64,000 nt of DNA from JBHJHP01 sp042219825. GTDB taxonomy: Bacteria; Bacteroidota; Bacteroidia; Bacteroidales; UBA5342. The notes beneath the pieces are model-generated. The model was not told where the DNA came from. It did no database searches and was given only the letters and a program-made list of their open reading frames with translations. The stretch spans positions 310,001-374,000 of the forward strand of contig NZ_JBHJHQ010000004.1 in NCBI RefSeq assembly GCF_042219825.1. Direction: 5' to 3'. The translations under genes and the position numbers were made by a program. The stretch's first letter is position 1; the number at the start of each line of letters is the position of its first letter. Positions 15,854 through 23,731 of the stretch are shown here, piece after piece.

Positions 15854-18112
15854 ATGATGGTAAAAAGACTTATGGTGCTTGTTAGCATTGTGCTAACGAC
15901 TGTGTCGATGTTGGCACAATCCGTAACTATTGATGATGCAGCCGGCTGGCTGGAATCTGCTTATGTAAAATGGCAACCTGGTGAAAACGCTGACAGCTAC
16001 AATGTGTATTATTCCGGTGAAGGAATAACCGATCAACAAATCGATCCGCAACTGATCCGTGATTATGGTTCGTATTTTCGTGCGGACGTGTTGGGGCTGA
16101 AAGCCGGTAGTTACACCCTAAAAATTGTTCCGGTGATTTCGGATGTAGAAGGCGAAGTTACACAAACTGCTGCGCTCACTGTATTGGCTCACGACAGAAC
16201 CGGTTTTTCATTTTCAAACGGAAGGGTTCCCGGAGCCTATAAAGCTGACGGAACGCTGAAAGATAATGCGGTTGTTCTGTATATTACAGAGAACACAAAA
16301 GATAAAGTGTCACTGGAAGTGACCGGCGCCAATGAGAATCCGTGCGTTGGTCTGGAAACGATTCTGGAAGGATTTAAAAAAGGTGATGATAACCGTCCGC
16401 TGGTGTTGCGTCTGGTTGGTCAGATCACAGATCCGGCATACCTGGATAAAGGCGATATCGTCATTGAAAACGACAATAATGCAGCTGGTTATATCACCCT
16501 GGAAGGTGTAGGCGATGATGCTGTGGCAGACGGCTGGGGAATCCGCGTCAAAAATGCTTCGAATATTGAGATCCGGAACATTGGCCTGATGAACTGTAAC
16601 AGCGATGAAGGCGACGACATCGGTCTGCAGCAGAACAATGATTATGTGTGGGTACATCACTGTGACTTCTTTTACGGTGATGCCGGAAGTGATTCGGATC
16701 AGGCCAAAGGAGACGGTGCACTGGATTGTAAAAAATCCACCTATGTGACATTTTCGTACAACCACTTCTGGGATACCGGTAAAAGCAACCTGTTGGGTCT
16801 GAGTGAAGGAACCACCCAGGGATTGTTTATCACCTATCACCATAACTGGTACGACCATTCCGATTCCCGTCACCCGCGTGTGCGTTACTATTCGGCTCAT
16901 GTGTATAACAACTATTACGATGGGATCGCAAAATACGGTGTTGGTTCAACCCTGGGATCGTCTGTGTTTGTGGAAGGCAACTATTTCCGCCATTGCAAGT
17001 ACCCGATGCTGACATCCATGCAGGGGTCGGATGTGTACGACGAAAGCACGCAGAGCAACGATTATTCAGATATGCCAACATTCTCGAAAGAAGATGGTGG
17101 AACAATCAAGGCGTTTAATAACTACATGGAAGGACAACGGCGGTTTGTGCCTTATGGTGATGCCGGATATCCTAATTCGACCGTTGATTTTGACGCGTAT
17201 GTGGCAACTACTCGCGACGAAACTGTTCCTGCAACCGTAAAATCGTCTTATGGCAGCAATACCTATAATAATTTCGATACCAATTCATCTGTGATGTATG
17301 CCTATACTGCAGAGACTCCGGCTGATGCCAGAAATACAGTGATGCAGTGGGCCGGTCGTGTAAATGGAGGTGATTTTAAATGGACGTTCAATAATGCGGT
17401 GGATGATCAGTCGTATGCGGTAAATACTGCGTTAAAAGCGGCTTTAACAGGCTATGAAACCACATTGGTTGCTGTTCAGGGAGACAGCATAGCGACTGGT
17501 GGAACAGGTGGTGGTACTGGTGAGATCACCGGCGATGTGGTGCATAACTTCACATTATCAGGCTTGTCAAGTGAGTTCTTTGATATTACTGGCACACTCT
17601 CTGCTACCAAAGGTACGGTAACTTATGGCGGTTTAACGCTGACCCAATGTTTGAAAATTGAATCCAGCACCAGTGTTTCGTTTACCATTGCAGAAGATGC
17701 AACATTAGTGTTGGTATTTAACGAAGGTTTTTCAGGTGAGATCAATATTAACGGAACAGCTTATGCCATCAGCAATGGTGTGATGACGGCGACACTTACT
17801 GCCGGCACATACGAAATCACCAAGGTAGATGTGGCTAATCTTTACCTGATGAGTCTTGAATTTGCCAGTGCCATTCAACATCCAAATGCAGTTAACGTGC
17901 AGTTGTATCCAAATCCGGTAAGTACAGCGCTGAATATTGCAAGCGATGCAGAAGTACAAAATGTGGAGATTTACAGCCTGAGCGGGCAGTTAATCAATGA
18001 CATTAGCGGAAACGTAAAAACTCTTGATGTCAGCCAATTAAACCAGGGAACTTACCTAATAAAAGTCTATACAGGAAAAGGAATCTTCAGACAAACCATA
18101 CTTAAGAAATAA
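15854..18112 (+). CDS. Secreted pectate lyase, PL1 family, T9SS cargo
   Basis: A 752-residue secreted polysaccharide lyase. Signal peptide about 1-21 (ending MLAQ); a fibronectin-like N-terminal domain (about 22-120); a right-handed beta-helix PL1 pectate lyase domain (about 130-470) with VWVHHCDF, GDGALDCKKS, SYNHFWD and the catalytic-region SDSRHPRVRY; a further beta-sandwich domain (about 560-670) after a Gly/Thr linker; and a T9SS type A C-terminal domain with LYPNPVSTALNI. It should cleave homogalacturonan by beta-elimination outside the cell. With the GH105 and GH51 enzymes in this window it points to pectin use. Exact PL1 subfamily is not resolved. Confidence 0.9.
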   Translation: MMVKRLMVLVSIVLTTVSMLAQSVTIDDAAGWLESAYVKWQPGENADSYNVYYSGEGITDQQIDPQLIRDYGSYFRADVLGLKAGSYTLKIVPVISDVEGEVTQTAALTVLAHDRTGFSFSNGRVPGAYKADGTLKDNAVVLYITENTKDKVSLEVTGANENPCVGLETILEGFKKGDDNRPLVLRLVGQITDPAYLDKGDIVIENDNNAAGYITLEGVGDDAVADGWGIRVKNASNIEIRNIGLMNCNSDEGDDIGLQQNNDYVWVHHCDFFYGDAGSDSDQAKGDGALDCKKSTYVTFSYNHFWDTGKSNLLGLSEGTTQGLFITYHHNWYDHSDSRHPRVRYYSAHVYNNYYDGIAKYGVGSTLGSSVFVEGNYFRHCKYPMLTSMQGSDVYDESTQSNDYSDMPTFSKEDGGTIKAFNNYMEGQRRFVPYGDAGYPNSTVDFDAYVATTRDETVPATVKSSYGSNTYNNFDTNSSVMYAYTAETPADARNTVMQWAGRVNGGDFKWTFNNAVDDQSYAVNTALKAALTGYETTLVAVQGDSIATGGTGGGTGEITGDVVHNFTLSGLSSEFFDITGTLSATKGTVTYGGLTLTQCLKIESSTSVSFTIAEDATLVLVFNEGFSGEININGTAYAISNGVMTATLTAGTYEITKVDVANLYLMSLEFASAIQHPNAVNVQLYPNPVSTALNIASDAEVQNVEIYSLSGQLINDISGNVKTLDVSQLNQGTYLIKVYTGKGIFRQTILKK

Positions 18113-18173
18113 AGGTTAAAAATTTAAACTGATCCGATGACTTCAGGATATTGGATTAGTAACAAACCATAAA

Positions 18174-18306
18174 TTGCCTGAAAGGCAATAATTATAATAG
18201 CCCCGGGTAACACCCGGGGTTTTTGATGTATATAAAGAATGGCCGCACAGAATGGTTCTTCAAGGAGATATTGCTCATTTCGGCCAATTGCAGAAGGCTG
18301 AATATC
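18174..18306 (+). repeat. REP-like structured repeat, copy A (divergent)
   Basis: A divergent member of the 18-22 kb family, beginning 61 bp after the pectate lyase stop codon. Hairpin 1 is ttgcctgaaaggcaa; the main hairpin is ccccgggtaacacccgggg followed by T's, which can double as a terminator. Downstream come the ggccg ... cggcc pair around gagatattgc, and the terminal gctgaatatc block. The stem sequences differ from copies B-D, yet pairing is preserved. Confidence 0.75.
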
Positions 18307-18333
18307 TTTAACCAAAATCAGTTTTTTATGTAA

Positions 18334-18371
18334 ATTTTCAATTCGCGAATCGCGAATCGCGAATTGAAAAT
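18334..18371. promoter_or_regulatory. Long palindrome upstream of the wHTH/NTase pair (putative operator)
   Basis: A 38-bp inverted repeat with perfect 15-base arms (left arm attttcaattcgcga; right arm its exact complement) around an 8-base centre built from the same TCGCGAA unit. It lies 36 bp before the start codon at 18408 and just upstream of a -7 element, where a repressor would block RNA polymerase. The winged-helix protein encoded first in the operon is the natural candidate to bind it. Confidence 0.7.
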
Positions 18372-18377
18372 ATTTTG

Positions 18378-18385
18378 TATATTTG
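18378..18385 (+). promoter_or_regulatory. Candidate -7 element for the wHTH/NTase operon
   Basis: TATATTTG matches TAnnTTTG, 22 bp before the ATG at 18408. The 38-bp palindrome occupies the region where the -33 element would be. Confidence 0.6.
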
Positions 18386-18407
18386 TTTTGATTAAAATGA
18401 ATCTAAT

Positions 18408-18926
18408 ATGAAACAGCATAGCGGTATGCGTCCACATGATGTGGCAGTTTTGCTTAAAATAGCCAGTAAAGGGAAACAAAACTGGTATATGAAAGATCTG
18501 GCATATGAGTTGGAGATTAGTGCCAGTGAAATTAGTGAAAGCATCTATCGTTCTGTAATTGCAGGTTTGATGAGTGCTGATAAAAAGACACTGAATAAAC
18601 TGGCTTTACTTGACTTTTTAAAATCAGGATTACGATATGTGTTTCCACAGCAACCGGGAGCAATGGTTAGAGGTATGGGAACGGCTCATTCAGCACCTCC
18701 GCTTATTGACCTTATCCTGAGTGAAGAAAACTATGTTTGGCCATATGCAAATGGAAATACACGAGGACAGGCAATAGAACCTCTACATCCTAAAACACCG
18801 ATGGCTTGTTTGAAGGATAATAAGTATTATGAATTAATAGCTTTAGCAGATGCAATACGTTTGGGAAAAGTTCGCGAACAGGAATTAGCCATAAGTATGA
18901 TTAAAGAAAGAATAGAAAATGCTTAA
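18408..18926 (+). CDS. Winged-helix DNA-binding protein, partner of NTase
   Basis: A 172-residue protein with an N-terminal MarR-like winged-helix region (about residues 7-62: MRPHDVAVLLKI ... MKDLAYELEISASEISESIYRSVIAGLM) and a C-terminal domain with a conserved-looking LRYVFPQQPGAMVRGMGTAH segment (about 78-97). I recognise it as a type that recurs in many bacteria directly before a nucleotidyltransferase gene; it has no established function. It overlaps the next gene by 8 bp and is preceded by a strong palindrome, the layout of an autoregulated toxin-antitoxin or regulator/effector pair. Confidence 0.75.
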   Translation: MKQHSGMRPHDVAVLLKIASKGKQNWYMKDLAYELEISASEISESIYRSVIAGLMSADKKTLNKLALLDFLKSGLRYVFPQQPGAMVRGMGTAHSAPPLIDLILSEENYVWPYANGNTRGQAIEPLHPKTPMACLKDNKYYELIALADAIRLGKVREQELAISMIKERIENA

Positions 18927-19611
18927 AAACCAAACGATTAATTTAAAGGTTATTGAACAGGTTGCGATAGCATTGGGAGAACTTAATAAAGATGTGGTAT
19001 ATGTGGGTGGTGCAGTTGTAAGTTTGTATGTAACTGATAAAGGCGCAGAACAACCAAGACCTACCAAAGATATTGATATTTCTGTCCAGGTCAGTACATA
19101 TGCCCAAATGAATCAGTTAAGAGAAAAATTAGCTATGAAAAAAATATATCCTGCTCCAACTGAAAAAGTATTATACCGGTACAGTTATCAGGATATATTA
19201 ATTGACTTTATACCTTATGAAGAAACACCATTGGGTCCGACAAATAGTTGGCTTAAACCCGGTTTTGAAAAGGCTTATTCTTTTGGTATTGGTGATGTAG
19301 AAATAAAAATTTTACCTGTGAGTTTATTTTTAGCAACAAAATGGGAAGCTTTTAAAAGCAGGGGTGGTGATCCAAGAATGAGTCATGATTTTGAAGACAT
19401 CGTATATGTAGTTGATAACAACCAGGAGTTGGTGGATGATGCAGCAGGAGCAGATCAGGACGTTAAGATATTTTTGAAAGGGATGAGTGAAGAAATTCTT
19501 TCTAATCCATCACGAAATGAGATCATCGAATGCCATTTGAATCCCTTTACTGCTGATGAAAGAAGAAAATTGATTGTTGATAAACTAGAGAAAATACGGG
19601 ACTTAATTTAG
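18919..19611 (+). CDS. Nucleotidyltransferase, AbiEii/MNT-like toxin candidate
   Basis: A 230-residue protein of the nucleotidyltransferase superfamily. The GG motif is at residues 30-31 (YVGGAVVSLY), the metal-binding Asp pair at D51 and D53 (PTKDIDISV), and a third acidic residue at D96 (ILIDFIPYEE). That is the catalytic triad of DNA polymerase-beta-like transferases, including AbiEii toxins. The helical remainder contains LATKWEAFKSRGG, typical of this group. Overlap with the upstream winged-helix gene implies translational coupling. A type IV-like toxin-antitoxin role is inferred, not shown. Confidence 0.78.
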   Translation: MLKNQTINLKVIEQVAIALGELNKDVVYVGGAVVSLYVTDKGAEQPRPTKDIDISVQVSTYAQMNQLREKLAMKKIYPAPTEKVLYRYSYQDILIDFIPYEETPLGPTNSWLKPGFEKAYSFGIGDVEIKILPVSLFLATKWEAFKSRGGDPRMSHDFEDIVYVVDNNQELVDDAAGADQDVKIFLKGMSEEILSNPSRNEIIECHLNPFTADERRKLIVDKLEKIRDLI

Positions 19612-19617
19612 TTGTTA

Positions 19618-19800
19618 TTTTGCCCTTCAGGCAAAATTTAACTCACAAATTCATGGTTTACAAAATTGACCAAAGGTCAATAAGCACAAAACACAGGGTG
19701 AAGCCCTGTGATTATAACGTCATGTAAATCTCTTGCCGTGCAGAAAGGATGATTAATGAGATATTGCCCTAGTCGGCCAATTGTGGGAAGCCGAATATCC
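19618..19800 (+). repeat. REP-like structured repeat, copy B
   Basis: Starts 7 bp after the NTase stop codon. In order: hairpin tgcccttcaggca (19621-19633), hairpin ttgaccaaaggtcaa (19666-19680), hairpin cacagggtgaagccctgtg (19692-19710), a conserved block cgtcatgtaaatctct, a gccg/cggc pair bracketing attaatgagatatt, and a terminal gccgaatatcc. Copies C and D at 20643 and 21479 match it closely along the whole length. Confidence 0.85.
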
Positions 19801-20088
19801 TAAATCGATATGATCAGCGATCCACAAAAAAGAATCGTCCTTCAGCAAGCTCAGAAACCGGGTTTATTGACATTGATTTTAATCTGTTATTCTTGTGTTT
19901 GGCCATCTGATAGTACTAACAGATGATAAATCTTATTCCTGGTTGCCATTATGAATAAATGCTGTATCTTTAGCAATAAGGTTATAAAGCCCGTATTCTG
20001 TTTAGCAGTTCTTCAGAAATATGAAGAATGGTAAATAGCAGAGGCTATAAAGAAAGGTTGGGAAACATTATTTATACAGCTGGTAATT
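19801..20088. other. Remainder of the 477-bp gap before the acetyltransferase
   Basis: After repeat B there is a segment around 19836-19862 with ccttcagcaagctcagaaac, which resembles the short ccttcgacaagctcag-type repeat scattered through many bacterial genomes. The candidate promoter at 19943-19972 follows. No gene is seen. Confidence 0.5.
19943..19972 (+). promoter_or_regulatory. Candidate promoter for the GNAT gene
   Basis: TTG at 19943-19945 and TATCTTTA at 19965-19972 are separated by 19 bp, the spacing of Bacteroidota -33/-7 promoters (consensus TTG and TAnnTTTG; the last base differs). The 5' leader to the GTG start would be about 110 nt. Confidence 0.5.
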
Positions 20089-20625
20089 GTGGGAATCTCG
20101 TATTCGAATTTAATAATTGAAACTGATAGGCTTTTAATACGTCCTATTAACCTGGATGATATAGAACCTGCCTATGCCATGAATTTAGATGCTGACGTAA
20201 GTAAATACACAGGTGACGGTGGGGTAGTTTCAAGAAAGGAAATTGAAAGAAGAATTAAAGAAGATGTTTTGGGTGACTATGAAAAATATGGGTTTGGGAG
20301 ACTGGCAGTTGAATTAAAAGGAGAGAATGAATTTATTGGATTTACCGGACTCAAATACTTGCAGGAATTACATGAGGTTGACCTTGGATATCGCTTAATG
20401 AAAAAATACTGGGGAAGGGGAATAGCGACTGAAGCTGCCCGGGCAAGTCTGAAACTTGGATTTGATAAATTAGGTCTAAAAAAAATACTCGCTTTAGTTC
20501 TTCCGGAAAACAGTGCCTCAATTCGGGTTCTGGATAAACTAAAGTTCAGTTTTGAGAAAAACATTTTCGAGGACAATCATCGCGTCCGGGTATATTCTAT
20601 CTATAATGAAACACCCCTAAAATAA
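20089..20625 (+). CDS. GNAT acetyltransferase, RimJ/RimL type
   Basis: A 178-residue N-acetyltransferase of the GNAT fold. It starts with the ETDRLLIRPINLDD strand-helix typical of RimJ/RimL-like enzymes and has the acetyl-CoA-binding motif A around YWGRGIATEAARASLKLGF (about 109-127) and the N/S-rich ENSASIRVLDKLKF motif B (about 145-158). The start used is GTG at 20089; no closer ATG is in frame. It stands alone between two repeats. Substrate cannot be told from sequence; protein N-termini or small amines are possible. Confidence 0.85.
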   Translation: MGISYSNLIIETDRLLIRPINLDDIEPAYAMNLDADVSKYTGDGGVVSRKEIERRIKEDVLGDYEKYGFGRLAVELKGENEFIGFTGLKYLQELHEVDLGYRLMKKYWGRGIATEAARASLKLGFDKLGLKKILALVLPENSASIRVLDKLKFSFEKNIFEDNHRVRVYSIYNETPLK

Positions 20626-20642
20626 TTTGAAATTATTTAGAT

Positions 20643-20821
20643 TGTCTGAAGGGCAAAATTGTAGTCTGTTGATTCAAGATTCGCAAAATTGGCCAAAGGT
20701 CAATAAGCATATAACACAGGGTGAAGCCTTGAGATTAAAACGTCATGTAAATCCATGGCCGTGTAGAAAAGCTCTTTAATGAGATATTACTCTTGTCGGC
20801 CACATGCAGAAAGGGCGAAAC
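20643..20821 (+). repeat. REP-like structured repeat, copy C
   Basis: Begins 17 bp after the GNAT stop codon, on the same strand as copies B and D. It keeps gtctgaagggcaaaat, ggccaaaggtc, cacagggtgaagcctt (partly decayed), cgtcatgtaaatc, ggccgtg and gtcggccaca. It is the most degraded of the three close copies. Confidence 0.8.
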
Positions 20822-20855
20822 TAATGGATTCATCGTATTAACATTCTAAACGAAT

Positions 20856-20875
20856 TTTTAATTCGCGAATTAAAA
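20856..20875. promoter_or_regulatory. Perfect 20-bp palindrome upstream of the cupin gene
   Basis: A perfect palindrome centred on aattcgcgaatt, 80 bp before the cupin start codon. The same core occurs at the arms of the 38-bp palindrome at 18334-18371. It may be an operator or the decayed relic of a repeat shared by these accessory genes. Confidence 0.6.
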
Positions 20876-20955
20876 TATAAACCTTTTAAATTGCCTTAAC
20901 TTACTAAACATCCCTTCAGATCAGGTGTTTTTTATTAAACTAAACTTCCTGCATT

Positions 20956-21462
20956 ATGGCAATACTATTTAAATCTGATCAAAGAGATTTTCAGCCGCAT
21001 CCCCGAAGAATTGATAATTACAGGTTATTCACGGATATGTCAATAGCAAAAAAAGGTGTAAATCCTGAAAACCTGAATTTTGACCTGCGGCAGCTAAATC
21101 CCGGAGAGTATTCGGCACCGTATCATTCCCACCGGTATGCCGAAGAACTGTTTATGATTGTATCCGGTTCAGCGACGCTCAGAACAACCGAAGGCCTGGA
21201 AATTGTAAATTCCGGTGATTTGATGTTCTTTGAAAAAGGAGATACTGGTGCTCACCAGTTATTTAACCATACCACAGAACCCTGTGTTTATTTGGACATC
21301 AGAACGTATCTGGGGCATGATGTGGTGGATTATCCTGATTCCAATAAGATTTTGCTGGCACCTTCATTTGAAATTTTTCAAAAAGACTCACAGGCAAAAT
21401 ATTTCGACGGAGAAGAGAATATAAAGGATAAATGGAAAGAAATTGAGGCTAAAAAGGATTAA
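20956..21462 (+). CDS. Cupin-domain protein
   Basis: A 168-residue single-domain cupin. The metal-binding motif 1 is visible as YHSHRYAEELFMIVSGSATLRT (about 55-76, two His and Glu) and motif 2 as GDLMFFEKGDTGAHQLFNHT (about 84-103). There is no signal peptide, so it is probably cytoplasmic. Its closest architecture is that of uncharacterised cupins annotated as sugar-binding or dioxygenase-like. It is isolated between repeats C and D with the aattcgcgaatt palindrome upstream. Substrate unknown. Confidence 0.8.
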   Translation: MAILFKSDQRDFQPHPRRIDNYRLFTDMSIAKKGVNPENLNFDLRQLNPGEYSAPYHSHRYAEELFMIVSGSATLRTTEGLEIVNSGDLMFFEKGDTGAHQLFNHTTEPCVYLDIRTYLGHDVVDYPDSNKILLAPSFEIFQKDSQAKYFDGEENIKDKWKEIEAKKD

Positions 21463-21478
21463 TTACATTTGTGCTGTA

Positions 21479-21662
21479 TTTGCCCTTAAGGCAAAATAGA
21501 AACCCCGTTGATTCATGGTTTACAAAATTGACCAAAGGTCAATAAGCACAAAACACAGGGTGAAGCCCTGTGTTTATAACGTCATGTAAATCTCTGGCCG
21601 TACAGAAAAGCTCATTAATGAGATAGTACCCTTGTCGGCCATGTGTAGAAAGCTGAATATTC
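21479..21662 (+). repeat. REP-like structured repeat, copy D
   Basis: Starts 16 bp after the cupin stop codon, same strand as the others. It carries hairpins tgcccttaaggca, ttgaccaaaggtcaa and cacagggtgaagccctgtg, then cgtcatgtaaatctctggccgt, attaatgagata and gtcggcc, ending in gctgaatattc. It is almost identical to copy B over the central 100 bp. Confidence 0.85.
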
Positions 21663-21854
21663 ACAATGCATCATTGATCAACATCCTACACAAAACAGTC
21701 AAGTACAACAACTGGAGGTTAAACGATCTTCCATCAGAATAATGTATAGTTTTCTATATTTAAGCAAATTGCTTACCTTTAATGCTTTAAAGAACTGACC
21801 CTGTTCATGTTTGGATCAGACTGTGAAAGAAATTGATGCTTAAAGACGGCTTTT
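21663..21854. other. Rest of the gap between repeat D and the next gene
   Basis: About 190 bp of unremarkable AT-rich sequence. TAccTTTA (around 21773) is a weak -7-like match. No gene or stable hairpin is apparent. Confidence 0.4.
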
Positions 21855-22448
21855 ATGAAAAGAATCCTTATTGTTCTGGTATTGGCATTTTTAACTGTTC
21901 TGTCGGCATTTTCTGTAAGAGTTTTTACAAGCTTTGATATCGCCGGATGGTACTTCGATGCAGATCTTGTCTTAATTTGTTCTGTACATCATATTGATAC
22001 CATTTATCTAAGTCATTTTGATTCCCTTGCGAATGATGGAATGCATGTGAGATATGACCTGGTTAAAGAGCGCTACCAAATTGTTGTGGATTCCATTCTT
22101 AAACCAGATAAAGATCAACTCATTTCGTTTGATACTATTTTTTCTCAGGAGTTTTCAATAAACAATTATGAAGGTGAAGAAACCAAAGAGGTATTATATC
22201 ATTTTGACATTAACGGGGATACGATTGGGACTGACACAGTGGGGCGTATTGAAATGACTATGAATCATTGTTACGATGATACTTATTTCCGGCTTCAGCA
22301 AGGGGAAAAATATGTTGTGATATTATCTCTGAGACAAAACAGATATTTTATTGATTACGGAACTGAGGTCGATGATTCTATACTAAGGTTAATGGAGGAG
22401 GTCAAAGCGAAAGGGAAATCATTTTTTCCGCATGTCCCGGATGGGTAG
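21855..22448 (+). CDS. Hypothetical exported protein
   Basis: A 197-residue protein with an N-terminal hydrophobic segment (about 3-22) that may be a signal peptide or anchor. The rest is acidic and rich in Asp, Ile and Tyr, with predicted beta structure; DxI/DT repeats such as FDTIFSQEF and GDTIGTDTVGRIEM are visible. I recognise no family. It follows the repeat-bounded cassettes and precedes the ECF sigma operon by about 150 bp. Whether it belongs with either is unclear. Confidence 0.6.
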   Translation: MKRILIVLVLAFLTVLSAFSVRVFTSFDIAGWYFDADLVLICSVHHIDTIYLSHFDSLANDGMHVRYDLVKERYQIVVDSILKPDKDQLISFDTIFSQEFSINNYEGEETKEVLYHFDINGDTIGTDTVGRIEMTMNHCYDDTYFRLQQGEKYVVILSLRQNRYFIDYGTEVDDSILRLMEEVKAKGKSFFPHVPDG

Positions 22449-22595
22449 TTCCAATAAATACGTTGGCAAACAAGCCTTTCCTTCTTTATGCAAATTTCAG
22501 TAAATCCCTTACCTTGTTAATTCACAAAATATATTTTCGCAGGCAACCATTTATTATAATTTGAGGTTCCCATTAATAAAATCAAATTACTTGCT

Positions 22596-23150
22596 TTGAA
22601 AGAGCAACGTTTAGTTAAAATATTGCATACAAAAAGAGGTCAGCAAATCCTGTTTGAACAGTATTACACGTCCATGTACGCAGTGGCTGTGCGTTACGTT
22701 AAACTTCGGGAAGATGCAGAAGATCTTTTAAGCGAAGCCTTTATTAGGGTTATTAGGTATTCAGATACATTTGAATTTTGCGAAGAAGGAAGCTTGAATA
22801 AATGGATCAAAACTATCGTGATTAATGAAGCACTCCGGATGCTTGAAAAGAAAAAAAAGATTAGAATATGTGAGGAAATGTATGAAACCGATTTGGAAAT
22901 CACCGCAGATGTAGAAGGAAGCATTGATATGGATTTTTTTCTAGGCGTAGTTAATACCTTGCCGGATGGATATCGTGTTGTTTTTTTGATGTATGTGGTG
23001 GAAGAGTATACTCATAAAGAAATTGCTGAAAAATTGAATATCAGTATCTCAACCTCAAAAAGTCAGTTGTTTAAGGCGCGCAGTTTTATTGTGAAAAAAC
23101 TAAAACATTTAGCAAAAGATGAAATTATCAGAAATAGAAAAACGGTTTAA
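22596..23150 (+). CDS. ECF RNA polymerase sigma factor
   Basis: A 184-residue sigma-70 family protein of the extracytoplasmic-function type. Region 2 covers about 18-85 (EQYYTSMYAVAVRYVKLREDAEDLLSEAFIRV-type pattern) and region 4 about 118-170 with the HTH YTHKEIAEKLNISISTSKSQLFKARSFI. The start is TTG at 22596. It overlaps the next gene, a one-helix membrane protein, by 32 bp, the usual arrangement of a sigma factor with its anti-sigma factor. The signal it responds to is unknown. Confidence 0.9.
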   Translation: MKEQRLVKILHTKRGQQILFEQYYTSMYAVAVRYVKLREDAEDLLSEAFIRVIRYSDTFEFCEEGSLNKWIKTIVINEALRMLEKKKKIRICEEMYETDLEITADVEGSIDMDFFLGVVNTLPDGYRVVFLMYVVEEYTHKEIAEKLNISISTSKSQLFKARSFIVKKLKHLAKDEIIRNRKTV

Positions 23151-23709
23151 GTCCTTTATGGAAAACCAATTTAATGATTCCATCAGTAAGGATATTGAAA
23201 ATGGGAAGGATAAGGTTTGGAAAAATGTGCAAGCAAATTTGCCAAATGAAGCACGAAGCATCCCGGCATGGACACTTGCGGCTGCTTCGGCAGTAATAAT
23301 TTTAATAGCTTCCTTTGGCTACAGCGGTATTAAAAATCGTAATCAGCAGATTGCCAGGCTCCGGACTGAATTACAGCAACGAATTAATAACAATACCTTA
23401 CTGGAAGAAGATATGTCGGAAGTAAAAAAACAATTGATGAATTTACAAAATCAACCACCGAAATTTGATACCGTTTATAAAACCAGAATAGTGTATATTG
23501 AAAAGGAACCGGTGACAGAAAAAGTGAATACTTATGAAGATTATGTGAATCCTGAAGAAGTAGAAAATGAAAGTATGATTCGTCTGGGAGTTGACCGGTT
23601 GGATTTAGCCGGCATTCAAGATGATGTGGAAAGTATAAAAATTGAATACGGGAAAAAAACCAAAGGAGTACAGGCTTTACCTTGGACCTTTAAAGTAAAA
23701 TATAATTAA
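23119..23709 (+). CDS. Putative membrane anti-sigma factor
   Basis: A 196-residue protein with a cytoplasmic N-terminus (about 1-50), one transmembrane helix near 55-72, a coiled-coil-like periplasmic helix (about 75-115, RNQQIARLRTELQQ) and a charged C-terminal region. It overlaps the sigma gene by 32 bp. This is the topology of anti-sigma factors encoded with ECF sigma factors, though no zinc-finger anti-sigma motif is visible, so the function rests on context. Confidence 0.65.
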   Translation: MKLSEIEKRFKSFMENQFNDSISKDIENGKDKVWKNVQANLPNEARSIPAWTLAAASAVIILIASFGYSGIKNRNQQIARLRTELQQRINNNTLLEEDMSEVKKQLMNLQNQPPKFDTVYKTRIVYIEKEPVTEKVNTYEDYVNPEEVENESMIRLGVDRLDLAGIQDDVESIKIEYGKKTKGVQALPWTFKVKYN

Positions 23710-23731
23710 CAACGCAATAATTAAAAGAACT

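Noticed and set aside
16310..16900. Long minus-strand frame inside the pectate lyase gene
   Set aside because: It is a shadow frame; the plus strand has continuous PL1 motifs.
18174..21662. Integron gene-cassette array
   Set aside because: The repeats lack the usual attC core boxes (GTTRRRY / RYYYAAC) in the right places and no integrase gene is in the window. The cassette-like layout is kept only as an observation.
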